From an uncultured Lachnospiraceae bacterium (GTDB lineage Bacteria > Bacillota > Clostridia > Lachnospirales > Lachnospiraceae), in contig CATOJY010000012.1 in the NCBI GenBank assembly GCA_951800685.1, positions 1 through 64,000 of the forward strand: DNA of 64,000 bases, written 5' to 3'. The translations under genes and the position numbers were made by a program. Positions 34,720 to 44,076 of the stretch are shown here, piece by piece. Below the pieces are notes generated by a model. That model worked only from the letters and a program-made list of their open reading frames with translations. It did no database searches and had not been told where the DNA came from. How positions within the stretch are numbered: position 1 is the stretch's first letter; each line of letters begins with the position of its first letter.

Positions 34720-35796
34720 TTAACCCGCTCTTCCGTCCATATCAATCTTGTTGCGCAGATCCTGCATCTGATGATCCAGCATCTCTATGGAATCTGCACA
34801 GAGTTTGAGCTGCTCCACGATCTCTTCCGCATTGTTCACATCTTTCTTATATTTCAGCTTATGTTCCAGACTCGCCCAGAAGTCCATGGCAATCGTGCGG
34901 AACTGCACTTCCGCTTTCATATATTTCTTCTCATTCGACAAGAAGATTGGCACGCTCAAGATAAGGTGCAGACTCCTGTACCCATTGTCCTTAGGATTCT
35001 GTATGTAATCCTTCTTGCGCAGAAGAAGGATATCATCCTGCCGGATCACCAGATCCGCCAGACGGTAAATATCATCTGGAAAAGAACAGATGACCCGCAG
35101 TCCGGCCACATCCGTCAGACGCTCCCTGATGTTCTCCACCGTGATCGGATATCCCTTCCGTTCCAGCTTCTCATAGATGCTCTCTGGGGTTTTCAGCCGG
35201 CTCTTGATAGACTCAAAAGGATTCCGCTTGTACTCCCTGGAAAATTCTTCGTTCAGCACCTTAAGCCGCGTCTCGATCTCCATAATAGCAAACCGGTATT
35301 CCATCATCAGACGGTTGAACGGCTCGGCTTCTTTCAGTTTCTCTGCCTGGATGCGGATGATCCGGTCCTGCTGCCGCAGCGTCTGACGCTGTGCTTCCAC
35401 CTGCTCTTCCAGACTATTCTTATAGGCAAACAGATCGATCGTATTCTTAACTCTGTTCTTGACGATCGAACCGTCGAAAGGTTTGTGGATAAAGTCAGAG
35501 ACCCCGATCTCCAGGCACCTGTTCTCGACTTCCGCTGCATTCTCGCCGCTGATCACAAGCACCGGAATCTGCTCCAACCACCCATTTCCCTTCATGGCGT
35601 CTATCACCGCATAGCCGTCCATCTCCGGCATCTGCAGATCCAGGAGGACCGCCGACAGCACACTCTTGTATTCCAGCAGCTTTCGGAGCGCCTGATGTCC
35701 ATTCTCCGCCATTTCAATCTCATAATTTTCTTCTAACATTTCCCGCAGCAGCTCGCGGTTGACTGCCGCATCATCTACTACTAGTATCTTTTGCAT
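34720..35796 (-). CDS. Response-regulator receiver fused to (p)ppGpp synthetase
   Basis: 358 residues from the ATG of MQKILVVDD (track uses a TTG five codons earlier). Residues 1-120 are a CheY-like receiver: acidic pair DD8-9, phosphoacceptor D53 in VLLDLQMPEMDG, S83, K105 in FIHKPFD. Residues 125-160 form a coiled coil. Residues 165-320 are a RelA/SpoT synthetase domain: KSRLKTPESIYEKLERKG, DVAGLRV with metal Asp229, NPKDNGYRSLH, and EVQFRTIAMDFWASLEH with Glu296. No HD hydrolase or ACT/TGS domain, so a small alarmone synthetase presumably switched by phosphorylation. Partner kinase unknown. Followed by holA after 12 bases. Confidence 0.9.
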   Translation of the reverse strand: MQKILVVDDAAVNRELLREMLEENYEIEMAENGHQALRKLLEYKSVLSAVLLDLQMPEMDGYAVIDAMKGNGWLEQIPVLVISGENAAEVENRCLEIGVSDFIHKPFDGSIVKNRVKNTIDLFAYKNSLEEQVEAQRQTLRQQDRIIRIQAEKLKEAEPFNRLMMEYRFAIMEIETRLKVLNEEFSREYKRNPFESIKSRLKTPESIYEKLERKGYPITVENIRERLTDVAGLRVICSFPDDIYRLADLVIRQDDILLLRKKDYIQNPKDNGYRSLHLILSVPIFLSNEKKYMKAEVQFRTIAMDFWASLEHKLKYKKDVNNAEEIVEQLKLCADSIEMLDHQMQDLRNKIDMDGRAG

Positions 35797-35942
35797 TTCC
35801 GTATTCCCCAAGGGATCCTTCAGCTCCCTGTCCTTTTACTACACAATTTACAGAATCTTTCGACTGTTGCACACTCAACACTTTCCGTTCCTTTTCCCAT
35901 TACTTCTGCCTGAAGAAATGTCGTCTCACATTCTCTGAACAG

Positions 35943-36866
35943 TCAACGCACAATCGACGAAGCCATCCGATGATAGGTGTGCCTGATGCCACGTACAGCG
36001 ATCGAATACGCCTGGATGTTCTCCGGCAGCGCCATACCCGTATATCCTGTATCCCCCAAATGATGTATATCCGTACCAGTCATCTTACACAACAGCGCAA
36101 TCTGGCGGATCGTACTCGTATCCGTACCTTCCTGGGAAGTCCCTATCGCTGTAATCGTCAATGCGCCCAGACTGTGTGCACAGCTCACCAGATCTCTCAC
36201 ATATTCCATCGTAATACCTGGTACTGTTCCTGGAGCAGGAAACAACAGAATATCCGCACCTGCTTCCCGGAAACGTCTGATATCATCTTTCGTTATGATA
36301 TGCTCCGCTGCCTCCGAAAGGATTCCCGCTGCATGCATCTTACCTGCCGCAAGAATAACCCGGTCCCCCAGATTTTCCCGGTACATCCGAAGCGTTGTCT
36401 CAATCGCTTCATTGCTGACCCCCATGCCTGGATTACCTGTCAGAAGAATCATATCCACTCCCATATCACAGGCAATCTGTGCATTTTCAAGCGTCGCCCT
36501 GCGGCCATCAGACATCTGCCAAAGCGGTGAAGCCTCCGCTTCTCTTCCGCTTTCTACGGGCTCCAAATTGATTCCAACAGGACGCCCAGTCAGTTTCTTA
36601 ACAAGACGCACGATATCCTCCGGCTTTCCTCCCGGCAGCCCCTGTATTTCAGGATGCTTTACATCAAACATATTAAGGAGCAGAAAATCAGCCCCCATAG
36701 CGGAGACAAACTCTGCATTCGTCACATCTCCTAGCATGGGACGCACTGTGCCGATCGTCTCACAGAGTATGACGCGTCCCTCGCTCTTACCGATCGCCAT
36801 AAGCAGATCCTCTTTTGAAAATCCTGCAAAATCCGACGCATAACAATCCAGAATCCTTTTCACCAT
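35943..36866 (-). CDS. TIM-barrel protein, PEP-mutase-like (DUF7916-type)
   Basis: 307 residues. The layout (GRVILCETIGTVRPMLGDVTN, ADFLLLNMFDV, GRPVGINLEPV, GTVPGITMEYV) resembles a family of TIM-barrel proteins annotated as HAD-like or PEP phosphonomutase-like; from memory this is DUF7916. Several glycine/aspartate-rich strand ends suggest phosphate binding. Reaction unknown. AAGGAGAACGG before the ATG and a TTGGCA-18-TATATT promoter upstream. May start the transcript through REC-synthetase and holA. Confidence 0.6.
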   Translation of the reverse strand: MVKRILDCYASDFAGFSKEDLLMAIGKSEGRVILCETIGTVRPMLGDVTNAEFVSAMGADFLLLNMFDVKHPEIQGLPGGKPEDIVRLVKKLTGRPVGINLEPVESGREAEASPLWQMSDGRRATLENAQIACDMGVDMILLTGNPGMGVSNEAIETTLRMYRENLGDRVILAAGKMHAAGILSEAAEHIITKDDIRRFREAGADILLFPAPGTVPGITMEYVRDLVSCAHSLGALTITAIGTSQEGTDTSTIRQIALLCKMTGTDIHHLGDTGYTGMALPENIQAYSIAVRGIRHTYHRMASSIVR

Positions 36867-36915
36867 GTAATCCGTTCTCCTTCCTATCTTACTATTATCT
36901 CTGTGAAACCAGCAG

Positions 36916-36945
36916 AATATACCATATTTCCAGGAAGAATGCCAA
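36916..36945 (-). promoter_or_regulatory. Promoter of the TIM-barrel gene series
   Basis: Minus strand TTGGCA, 18-base spacer, TATATT, about 50 bases before the start codon. Confidence 0.45.
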
Positions 36946-37122
36946 AACCCTCCACTCCAATTCAGATTTTACAACCGCTCTCAGCTCTTTTCTTTTATCC
37001 TGAATCAGATCGGAAGGTTTCTGTACAATATCTATTTTATTATACAACAGACCCACAGAATCGAAAAGCCTGTAAGCATAACAAATTTATAACCGTCAAA
37101 ATCCATGGAACTGCTTCTCTTC

Positions 37123-39501
37123 CTAGCGCTCCGGCTCCACATATCCTTCCACCGTCACGTTCTTTCCCTGCACTCTCACAGTCACTGCTCCACTTGGCTG
37201 TGTGCTGTAGATTGCACATCCCTGTTTTTCAAGACGTTCCAACAATTCCTTGTGAGGATGTCCATACCTGTTATTCCTGCCAGATGATATCAATGCGATC
37301 CTTGGCGCAGTCTCCTGCAGAAACCATGTACTGGTTGAGTTTTTGGAACCATGATGTGCCACCTTGAGCAACGTGATATTCTGCAGCGCTGCCTCCTTCT
37401 CAATAATCTTCTCTACCCGCCGTTCTCCCTCACCTTCCAGATCTCCTGTGAAAAGTGCCGTGAAATCACCATAGGACAAATGCAGTACTGTGGAATAGGC
37501 ATTGGCTTCTTGTGTATTCCATCCTTTCTCTGGATGCACACAGGTTAGTCTAACATTTCCACATTGCAGACGGTCCTTGTAACTGAGATAGCGTACTGGC
37601 ACTTTAGCCTGTCTGGCCATCCTTTCCAGTTCATGATACTCCTCCTTACGCCCCATTTCTCCTACATCTGGCAAATATAAAGTTCCAATCGTAAACCGGT
37701 CGGCCTCCGCCACCTCTTCCAGCAAATCACAGATGCCATTTATGTGGTCGCTGTCTGGGTGTGTAATGAAAACCGCATCCAGATGGGATACCCCTTCATA
37801 TTTCAGGAAAGGTACAATCTGGTACTGGGCCACCCCTTTCTTATCCGAGCTGCCACCATCAATCAGCATACAGATGCCGCTCTCTTCCGAGAGATAAATA
37901 CAGTCCCCCTGCCCCACATCTATCATCGTGATCTGCAGGCCGCCAGACAGCCTGATCCCAAACACAAGCAGCGCACACAGCATTCCCTGCCAAAAGAGAA
38001 GTTTCGGCATTCTTTCATTCCACACAACTATTCCTAGAAGAAGCCCGAAGAAAAGCAGTACCTGCCATAATGCAGGACGCCCTGCCGCCCAGATATGGCC
38101 AGGCAGCTGCGTACAAACCACACAGCACTTTTCGTAGAACCACAGCAGAAAATGCACCAGCAAGGCTGGCAGCTCTCCCAGAGAAAGGATAAACGCCGCC
38201 ATACCAAGACTTGCCAGGCCGCCTAATAGAACCAATGTCATACAAGGAATCACGATCAGGTTTAAAAGCACAGAATAAGGCGGAAACTCATAATAAAAAC
38301 ACAGATAAACAGGCAGCGTGGAGATAGAAACCGCAATACCTGACAGCAGCGCTTTCTCCACTCTGCCCTGTCCAAAGAAATTCTGTTCCACAGCGGGAAG
38401 CAGAATCCCAATCCCACAGACAGCGCCGAACGAAAACAGGAAACCACTGTGCCTCAGATACAATGGCTGCTGCAGCAGGATGATAAGCGCCGACACAATC
38501 ATCGCTGTCAGCAGATCATAGGTTCTTCCGATCAGTTCCGCAAACAGGTGCATAACAAACATAATATAGGCTCTCATCATAGAGGTACCCATTCCTGTTA
38601 TCGTCCCGTAACAATACATCAGACTAATACACAGACTTATGTCAACTATCCGCGGCATTCTGACATGACGGAAGAATGTATGACATCCCATTCCAATGAC
38701 AGACAAATGCAGGCCGCTGACCGCCAGTATATGTATGATTCCATTCATTTGATACAACTCTTTGAGTTCTGCATCAAGCGTTCCCTTTTCTCCCAGGAGC
38801 ATCGCCTTCATAACAGAAGCGTCTTTCTCCTCATAACAGGCGTCCAGCAACAGGGAAAGGTACTCCCGGAACCGGTACATTGTCTCCTGAAAAGCACAGT
38901 AGGAACCGCTTCTCGCAAGCAGTATTCCATCCATGACCCTACCTTGTCTGCCTAAGACCGCATAATACTCTGCAGAATCGAACTCCCCCGGATTTGTGGC
39001 ATGGGTAAAGGCACGGTAACTTCCTTGTATCATCACAATACCACCCATTTCAGGCATATCTTCTTCTTTCATATAACAGAGAATGCCCTGTATCCCCACC
39101 GCATCTTCTCTCTGTAGTTTTGTCTTATTCTTTTCCCAAAATTTCAATAGATCACGCTTTGGAATTTTATCAGAATCTGATAAGAATTGTTCCAGAACTG
39201 GAACTTGACTTTGTTTTAGAATTACTGCATCGGATAAAAATATGACAGGCGTTTTACCATTCTGGGATAACCGGTATTCCTTCCAGTCCACATACCCGGC
39301 GGCGACGATCTGCTCTCGATCCAGCGCATCACAGACCGCCGTCTTGTTCGTCAGGCCATAAAGCACAAGCCAGACTGCCGCCACATACACCAATCCGAGC
39401 AGGCATAGTGGTCTTCTCAATAAAACCCTCCATTTCTGCTTGCGATTCTTCCTATTTCCTTCCACATTAAGGTGTAACCAACAGATCCAGATTCCGTTCA
39501 A
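37123..39501 (-). CDS. comEC: ComEC/Rec2 DNA-uptake channel protein
   Basis: 792 residues as tracked; the true start may be the GTG at 39465, just after the gerM stop, because the first codons overlap gerM and start with TTG without a clear site. An N-terminal extracytoplasmic OB-like domain is followed by the competence domain with about 8-10 helices (IIHILAVSGLHLSVIGM is the family signature) and a C-terminal metallo-beta-lactamase domain (FITHPDSDHINGI; VAHHGSKNS). It forms the membrane pore for single-stranded DNA uptake. Last gene of the walR-walK-gerM-comEC run. Confidence 0.92.
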   Translation of the reverse strand: MNGIWICWLHLNVEGNRKNRKQKWRVLLRRPLCLLGLVYVAAVWLVLYGLTNKTAVCDALDREQIVAAGYVDWKEYRLSQNGKTPVIFLSDAVILKQSQVPVLEQFLSDSDKIPKRDLLKFWEKNKTKLQREDAVGIQGILCYMKEEDMPEMGGIVMIQGSYRAFTHATNPGEFDSAEYYAVLGRQGRVMDGILLARSGSYCAFQETMYRFREYLSLLLDACYEEKDASVMKAMLLGEKGTLDAELKELYQMNGIIHILAVSGLHLSVIGMGCHTFFRHVRMPRIVDISLCISLMYCYGTITGMGTSMMRAYIMFVMHLFAELIGRTYDLLTAMIVSALIILLQQPLYLRHSGFLFSFGAVCGIGILLPAVEQNFFGQGRVEKALLSGIAVSISTLPVYLCFYYEFPPYSVLLNLIVIPCMTLVLLGGLASLGMAAFILSLGELPALLVHFLLWFYEKCCVVCTQLPGHIWAAGRPALWQVLLFFGLLLGIVVWNERMPKLLFWQGMLCALLVFGIRLSGGLQITMIDVGQGDCIYLSEESGICMLIDGGSSDKKGVAQYQIVPFLKYEGVSHLDAVFITHPDSDHINGICDLLEEVAEADRFTIGTLYLPDVGEMGRKEEYHELERMARQAKVPVRYLSYKDRLQCGNVRLTCVHPEKGWNTQEANAYSTVLHLSYGDFTALFTGDLEGEGERRVEKIIEKEAALQNITLLKVAHHGSKNSTSTWFLQETAPRIALISSGRNNRYGHPHKELLERLEKQGCAIYSTQPSGAVTVRVQGKNVTVEGYVEPER

Positions 39502-40399
39502 ACAGATCGCTCAGATTAAATTTCTCCCGATAGATCATATTTGTCTCACCGCCGATGGCTATCTGCACCTTATTCACGTTAGACAGCTCCACGAGAGAAT
39601 TCGTGATGGAATAAATCGTTACCTCCGCGCTCGCATTGCTGGGCTGATTTAAAAAATTATCTCCAAAGTTTACATAGCATATACCATCTTTCACTGATAC
39701 GCTGGTAATCTTTGTGGACGGATCAATGGTCGGATACGCCCCCTCCATCTGTGGCCCTTTCACAATTTGCTCCACTACCAGCTTCTCCAGGGAAATATTG
39801 CTGTTGTACACCACATTTCTCCGGTTCTCTTCCACCAGCCTCGTGCCGTCCTCATTGGCAAAATACAGCTTAAGGTTTACCTTCTCATAAGCATTGATTT
39901 CATCTCCTGCATTTTCGATAAAGGTGTCTGCAGACATCGTACCAATCGCCATACCACTGCTATCTGTCAACATCTCACCTTGTACCGTGAAAGAAACATA
40001 GCTGATCTCAGGAATCTGAGTCACTGTCCTAACGATCGCGGCCCTTGTCAACACTTCCCTCGTAATCTCCATCGTCTTGTACTGTTCATCGAAATTCATC
40101 GTCAGCTGTCCATTATCCAAAGTATATTCAAGTAACGTAAAGTTGCCCGCAAGAGGTGGCTTATACTCCAGCTTAGAAGGCACTGTCCCCAGCTGCTCCA
40201 ACAGCTCCGCAAGCAGCTTTTCGGGATCCACTGTCTCACTACAGTACTCTCCGGAAAGCGTATTGGTCTCTTCATTATTTACATAATATATCTTATAGAC
40301 TTTTCCATTCTCTACGGCTTCTTCACTTCCACATGCTGTACACAAAGACATCAGCAGAAAAATAACCACAGCCGTCAACTGTTTCCATTTTACACCCAT
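39467..40399 (-). CDS. GerM-domain lipoprotein
   Basis: 310 residues from MGVKWKQLT; a signal peptide with lipobox-like LCTAC (Cys about 23) marks a lipoprotein. Two GerM (SpoIID/sporulation-type) domains follow, about 40-160 and 175-300, with LTMNFDEQYK and CYVNFGDNFL as equivalent cores. Adjacent to walK and upstream of comEC on the same strand. The order regulator-kinase-GerM lipoprotein resembles mtrA-mtrB-lpqB of Actinobacteria, where the lipoprotein modulates the kinase. Such a role here is inference. Confidence 0.82.
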   Translation of the reverse strand: MGVKWKQLTAVVIFLLMSLCTACGSEEAVENGKVYKIYYVNNEETNTLSGEYCSETVDPEKLLAELLEQLGTVPSKLEYKPPLAGNFTLLEYTLDNGQLTMNFDEQYKTMEITREVLTRAAIVRTVTQIPEISYVSFTVQGEMLTDSSGMAIGTMSADTFIENAGDEINAYEKVNLKLYFANEDGTRLVEENRRNVVYNSNISLEKLVVEQIVKGPQMEGAYPTIDPSTKITSVSVKDGICYVNFGDNFLNQPSNASAEVTIYSITNSLVELSNVNKVQIAIGGETNMIYREKFNLSDLFERNLDLLVTP

Positions 40400-40433
40400 C
40401 AGACACTCTTTTCTGTTTTCTTGCCAGCACATC

Positions 40434-41906
40434 CTAAACCGGAATATATTTTAGCGGAATCCTGATCGTAAAGGTCGTCCCCTCTCCTTCTGCACTTTCC
40501 ACTTTGATCATACCCCTGTGCATCAAAATTGCACTTCTGGTAATCGCTAACCCAAGCCCAGTACCACCAATTTCTTTGGAACGCGACTTATCCACGCGGT
40601 AAAATCTCTCATAGATGTGATCTACACTCTCTGCCGGGATCCCAATTCCGGAATCAGCAACCTCAACCGTAAAATATTGGTGGTCTGCATCCAATTTGAC
40701 CTTAACCCACCCATGCTCTTTATTGTACTTGATGGCGTTTTCCACCAGATTAGATATAACCAACGTCATTTTCACTTCATCCACTGCCGCTGTGACTGGC
40801 CGTACACTCTCGTATACTACCTCCACATCCCGCTTCTGTGCAATCGGGCGCAGTCTGCGCATAATCAACTCTACCAAAGCATTGACATCCACTTCGGTGA
40901 TATTCAGGTCTGCAGCAGTTCTGTCCATTTTCACAAGAGACAGAAGATCCGTGATAATCTTATCCTCACGCTCAATCTCCTCCGCAATATCCGCCATAAA
41001 TTCCTGGTATAGCTCAAGCGGCACATCTTTCTGGCTGATCAGGGAATCCGCCAGCACTTTCATGGAAGTGATTGGCGTTCTCAACTCGTGGGACACATTG
41101 GATACAAATTCCTGCCTGGAAGTATCCAGCACTTTCATTCGGCCAAGCACACGGTTAAAGGCATCTCCAATATGTTCTGTCTCCACACAATCCATCACGC
41201 AGATAGGATCATCCGTATACCCCTCCTGAGCCTGATCCAACGCCTCCGTGATTTTCTCAAAAGGACGGATCAACACTTTGGCTGCCAGCACTGATACAAT
41301 CGTCATAGCAACAATCACGATCATTTCCACGATTAGAGCCTTACGGCTTAATATCTCCATCGTCATACTGATACTGTCTGTAGAAGCACTTACCAGCATG
41401 ACGCCTCTTACAATCTCTTTTCTCTTTACGGGGTCCTTGTCATCACCGCCCAGCGTTACTGTCTCTGTAATCGGGATTGTCATCTCTACATAGCCGTTAT
41501 TTTTGTCATACCGGCTGGTATTTTCTCCCTTGATACAGCGTATCACTTCCTCCGAAATGACCGTCTTATTTTCACTGATACCATAAGTATCCTTAACAAT
41601 CTTAAGATCATTGTTGATCACCAGCACACGGCCGTCATAAAGACCAGACAACTGGTCCAATTCCGCGTTGATCACCTCAGAAGATGTATCCTGTAAATAA
41701 TGATAAGTGATCAGATGATTCGCCAGGATCTTAAGCTGCGTGGACACATCAGAAATTTTAACATTGACCGCACGCTGCTCATAATTCTGTAAAATCGCAT
41801 ATCGCATACTGACGCACGGAACGAGTCCCACGATAAGCAGGATCAGAAAGATTCTTGATTTCAGACTTCTTAGAATTTTAATATTACACAATTTCTTTTT
41901 AAGCAA
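40434..41906 (-). CDS. WalK-like sensor histidine kinase
   Basis: 490 residues: helix at about 15-35, an extracellular sensing domain to about 190, second helix at about 192-212, HAMP (VLIRPFEKITEAL), HisKA with SHELRTPITSMKVLAD, and HATPase (NAIKYN, DSGIGI, GGTGLGL). TTG start overlapping the regulator gene by eight bases. It lacks a PAS domain, unlike Bacillus WalK. It likely senses cell-wall status and phosphorylates the adjacent regulator. Confidence 0.9.
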   Translation of the reverse strand: MLKKKLCNIKILRSLKSRIFLILLIVGLVPCVSMRYAILQNYEQRAVNVKISDVSTQLKILANHLITYHYLQDTSSEVINAELDQLSGLYDGRVLVINNDLKIVKDTYGISENKTVISEEVIRCIKGENTSRYDKNNGYVEMTIPITETVTLGGDDKDPVKRKEIVRGVMLVSASTDSISMTMEILSRKALIVEMIVIVAMTIVSVLAAKVLIRPFEKITEALDQAQEGYTDDPICVMDCVETEHIGDAFNRVLGRMKVLDTSRQEFVSNVSHELRTPITSMKVLADSLISQKDVPLELYQEFMADIAEEIEREDKIITDLLSLVKMDRTAADLNITEVDVNALVELIMRRLRPIAQKRDVEVVYESVRPVTAAVDEVKMTLVISNLVENAIKYNKEHGWVKVKLDADHQYFTVEVADSGIGIPAESVDHIYERFYRVDKSRSKEIGGTGLGLAITRSAILMHRGMIKVESAEGEGTTFTIRIPLKYIPV

Positions 41907-42585
41907 AATAGTATCCTACACCCCACTTCGTACGCACATAGACTGGATCACTAGGGGTATTTTCAATTTTTTCTCTCAGTCTTCTGATATGTACGTCTAC
42001 CGTCCTGACATCTCCAGGATAATCATTGCCCCACACAAGTTTCAACAGATTCTCACGGCTGTACACCCTGCCCTGGTTCTTCATCAGAAGTTCCAGTACC
42101 TCAAATTCCTTGGCGGTCAGATTGATCTCTTTGTCGTCAATATAGACTCTTCTACTATCGCATACAAGCCGCATGCCGCCCTTCTCCACGATCTTAGCGC
42201 TCTCCTTCGATTCTCCGCTCCGGGCAGTTCTTCTCATGATCGCCTTGATCCGCGCCTTGACTTCCAGAATATTAAAAGGTTTGGTGATATAATCATCAGC
42301 GCCATATTCAAGCCCCAGGATCTTATCCATGTCTTCCCCTTTAGCGGTCAACATAACTATGGGCACATTGGAAAATTCCCGTATCTGCTGACATACTTCG
42401 AATCCCGTCATCTTAGGCAGCATCACATCTAACAACACCATATCGTACGTATTGTGACGTGCCAATTCCAGCGCTTCCTCACCATCATAAGCACAATCTA
42501 CTTCCATACCGTCCTGTTCCAGACTGAATCGGATTCCTTTCACAATTAATTTCTCATCGTCAACCACTAATACTTTCTGACCCAT
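41899..42585 (-). CDS. OmpR/WalR-family response regulator
   Basis: 228 residues: receiver (VVDDEKLIVKG, phosphoacceptor in MVLLDVMLPKMTG, Lys in YITKPFN) and a C-terminal winged helix (LTAKEFEVLELLM, DVRTVDVHIRRLREKIE, WGVGYYF). Sequence near WalR/VicR. First gene of the regulator-kinase-gerM-comEC unit. Confidence 0.92.
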   Translation of the reverse strand: MGQKVLVVDDEKLIVKGIRFSLEQDGMEVDCAYDGEEALELARHNTYDMVLLDVMLPKMTGFEVCQQIREFSNVPIVMLTAKGEDMDKILGLEYGADDYITKPFNILEVKARIKAIMRRTARSGESKESAKIVEKGGMRLVCDSRRVYIDDKEINLTAKEFEVLELLMKNQGRVYSRENLLKLVWGNDYPGDVRTVDVHIRRLREKIENTPSDPVYVRTKWGVGYYFA

Positions 42586-42666
42586 TCCTTATACACGTCC
42601 TTCACTATAATGATTCCATCACATCCCTTATGTCTGCCTGACAGATCCGTCCTGCCGCCTGGGATG

Positions 42667-43401
42667 TCAATCCACTGTAATGCTGTCTTTTATTTTTGCA
42701 TAAGTGCCTTCCTTAATCCCACTGACCTTCATGATCTCTTCTATGGAAGCGAAACTGCCATTCTCCTGTCTGTACGCCGCGATCGCCGCTGCCCGCGTGG
42801 CCCCGATACCCGGAATCTCACACAGCTGCGCTTCTGTCGCCGTATTGATATTAATCTTACCGTTTCCACCAGGCTGTTCAGCAGCTGCCTGCTCTATAAT
42901 ACCAATCCCGCCTGTATCCGCCGAAAGACCCTCAGCAGCTTGCTGCGTCTGTTCCAGCGTAGGAATCATAAGCTTCGCGCCGTCTGCTAATTGCTGCGCC
43001 TGATTAACATAGCTTTCGTCCGCATTCTCCGCAAAACCTCCTGCCTTTTCCACAGCTTCATATACCCGGCTGTCCGGCGGCAGTTCATAAACACCAGCCT
43101 TATTAACCGCTCCGCAGACATGCACGCAAATCGTCTTTTTTTCTGTTTCTTCTGTCCGCGTCTGCACACTTTGGCCTATTGGCTTGTCTTCCGAAGCATC
43201 TGACTGCTCTGCAGGCGTCCGGCCCTGACCCTCTTCCTCAAAAAGCACTGCCTGTTCTTTCTCCACCGCCGCAGATTCTGCACCACGCGGCTCAAGCACA
43301 AGCTGTTCTCTACGGGTGCATCCACACAACATACCTGTTACAACAGACATAACCAGCCACACCCGCAATACGGTCATAACTCTTATCTTTTTATTGCACA
43401 T
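42667..43401 (-). CDS. comEA: ComEA-type helix-hairpin-helix DNA receptor (lipoprotein)
   Basis: 244 residues from MCNKKIRVM, where AAAGGAAATT fits. Lipobox GMLCGC marks a lipoprotein. After an acidic linker there is an SLBB/soluble-ligand domain (CVHVCGAVNKAGVYELPPD) and a C-terminal ComEA helix-hairpin-helix pair (INTATEAQLCEIPGIGATRAA). It binds double-stranded DNA outside the cell for transfer to ComEC, which lies downstream. Most ComEA are anchored by a helix, so lipidation is a variation. Confidence 0.9.
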   Translation of the reverse strand: MCNKKIRVMTVLRVWLVMSVVTGMLCGCTRREQLVLEPRGAESAAVEKEQAVLFEEEGQGRTPAEQSDASEDKPIGQSVQTRTEETEKKTICVHVCGAVNKAGVYELPPDSRVYEAVEKAGGFAENADESYVNQAQQLADGAKLMIPTLEQTQQAAEGLSADTGGIGIIEQAAAEQPGGNGKININTATEAQLCEIPGIGATRAAAIAAYRQENGSFASIEEIMKVSGIKEGTYAKIKDSITVD

Positions 43402-43480
43402 AATTTCCTTTCCAGACACTATCGTCCTGCAAGGAAGCTCCCGCTATGCACTGTATTTCCATTGTAAAATAAATTCTCAT

Positions 43481-43912
43481 TTATGTCCACTTAAAAATAA
43501 CAATTCCGGCTATGGCAACTGCCATGCCAACGATTTTACGCGCCTCCAGCGGCTGTTTTTCCACACCAAAAAGGCCAAACATCTCAATCAGATACGCGAC
43601 AATTAACTGAGAGATTACAATAATCATGACAGCTCGCGCAGGACCTAACAGCTCCATGCCCTTAATCACTGTATAGGTAATGACCGCGCCGATCGTGCCT
43701 CCAAGCAGCATATATTTCGGTTCCACTTTCCATAAAGCACCAAAAGAAGACCTATCTGTGACAAACCATGCCGCCAGACAGACGAGCAGCGCTGTAAACT
43801 GTACAAATGCATTCGCTACCCAAATCCCCGACGTCTTTGTTACCTGTGTATTGAATACTCCCTGTACGCTCATAAGCGCCCCTGATAATAATGCGATCAA
43901 AAAACCAAACAT
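43481..43912 (-). CDS. DMT-superfamily transporter (YdcZ/DUF606)
   Basis: 143 residues with four to five membrane helices, the half-size typical of DUF606/EamA-related proteins. The repeated pattern GALMSVQGVFNTQV... and IIVISQLIVAYLIEMFG is characteristic. GGAAAGGGG precedes the ATG. It sits alone between comEA and the arginine operon terminator. Substrate unknown. Confidence 0.8.
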   Translation of the reverse strand: MFGFLIALLSGALMSVQGVFNTQVTKTSGIWVANAFVQFTALLVCLAAWFVTDRSSFGALWKVEPKYMLLGGTIGAVITYTVIKGMELLGPARAVMIIVISQLIVAYLIEMFGLFGVEKQPLEARKIVGMAVAIAGIVIFKWT

Positions 43913-43954
43913 ATAATACCCCTTTCCTGATCAGACTTGTTCCGAATCAAAACA

Positions 43955-43998
43955 TAAAAATAAGACAAAGTATACGCTATACTTTGTCTTATTATTTC
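43955..43998. terminator. Terminator of the arginine operon
   Basis: AATAAGACAAAGTATA pairs perfectly (16 pairs) with TATACTTTGTCTTATT around a three-base loop; A/T runs on both sides make it bidirectional. Confidence 0.8.
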
Positions 43999-44076
43999 CA
44001 TTTTGTGTATCAATATGCGTCCGCCATCTGCCTTTTGCTTTCCTATCGCACTAGACGATACCGTGCTTTGGCAATA

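Noticed and set aside
34771-35736. 321-aa plus-strand ORF over the REC-synthetase gene
   Set aside because: Antisense shadow; the minus-strand gene has intact domain motifs throughout.
36295-36843. 182-aa plus-strand ORF over the TIM-barrel gene
   Set aside because: Antisense shadow rich in Ser/Pro/Arg with no family features.
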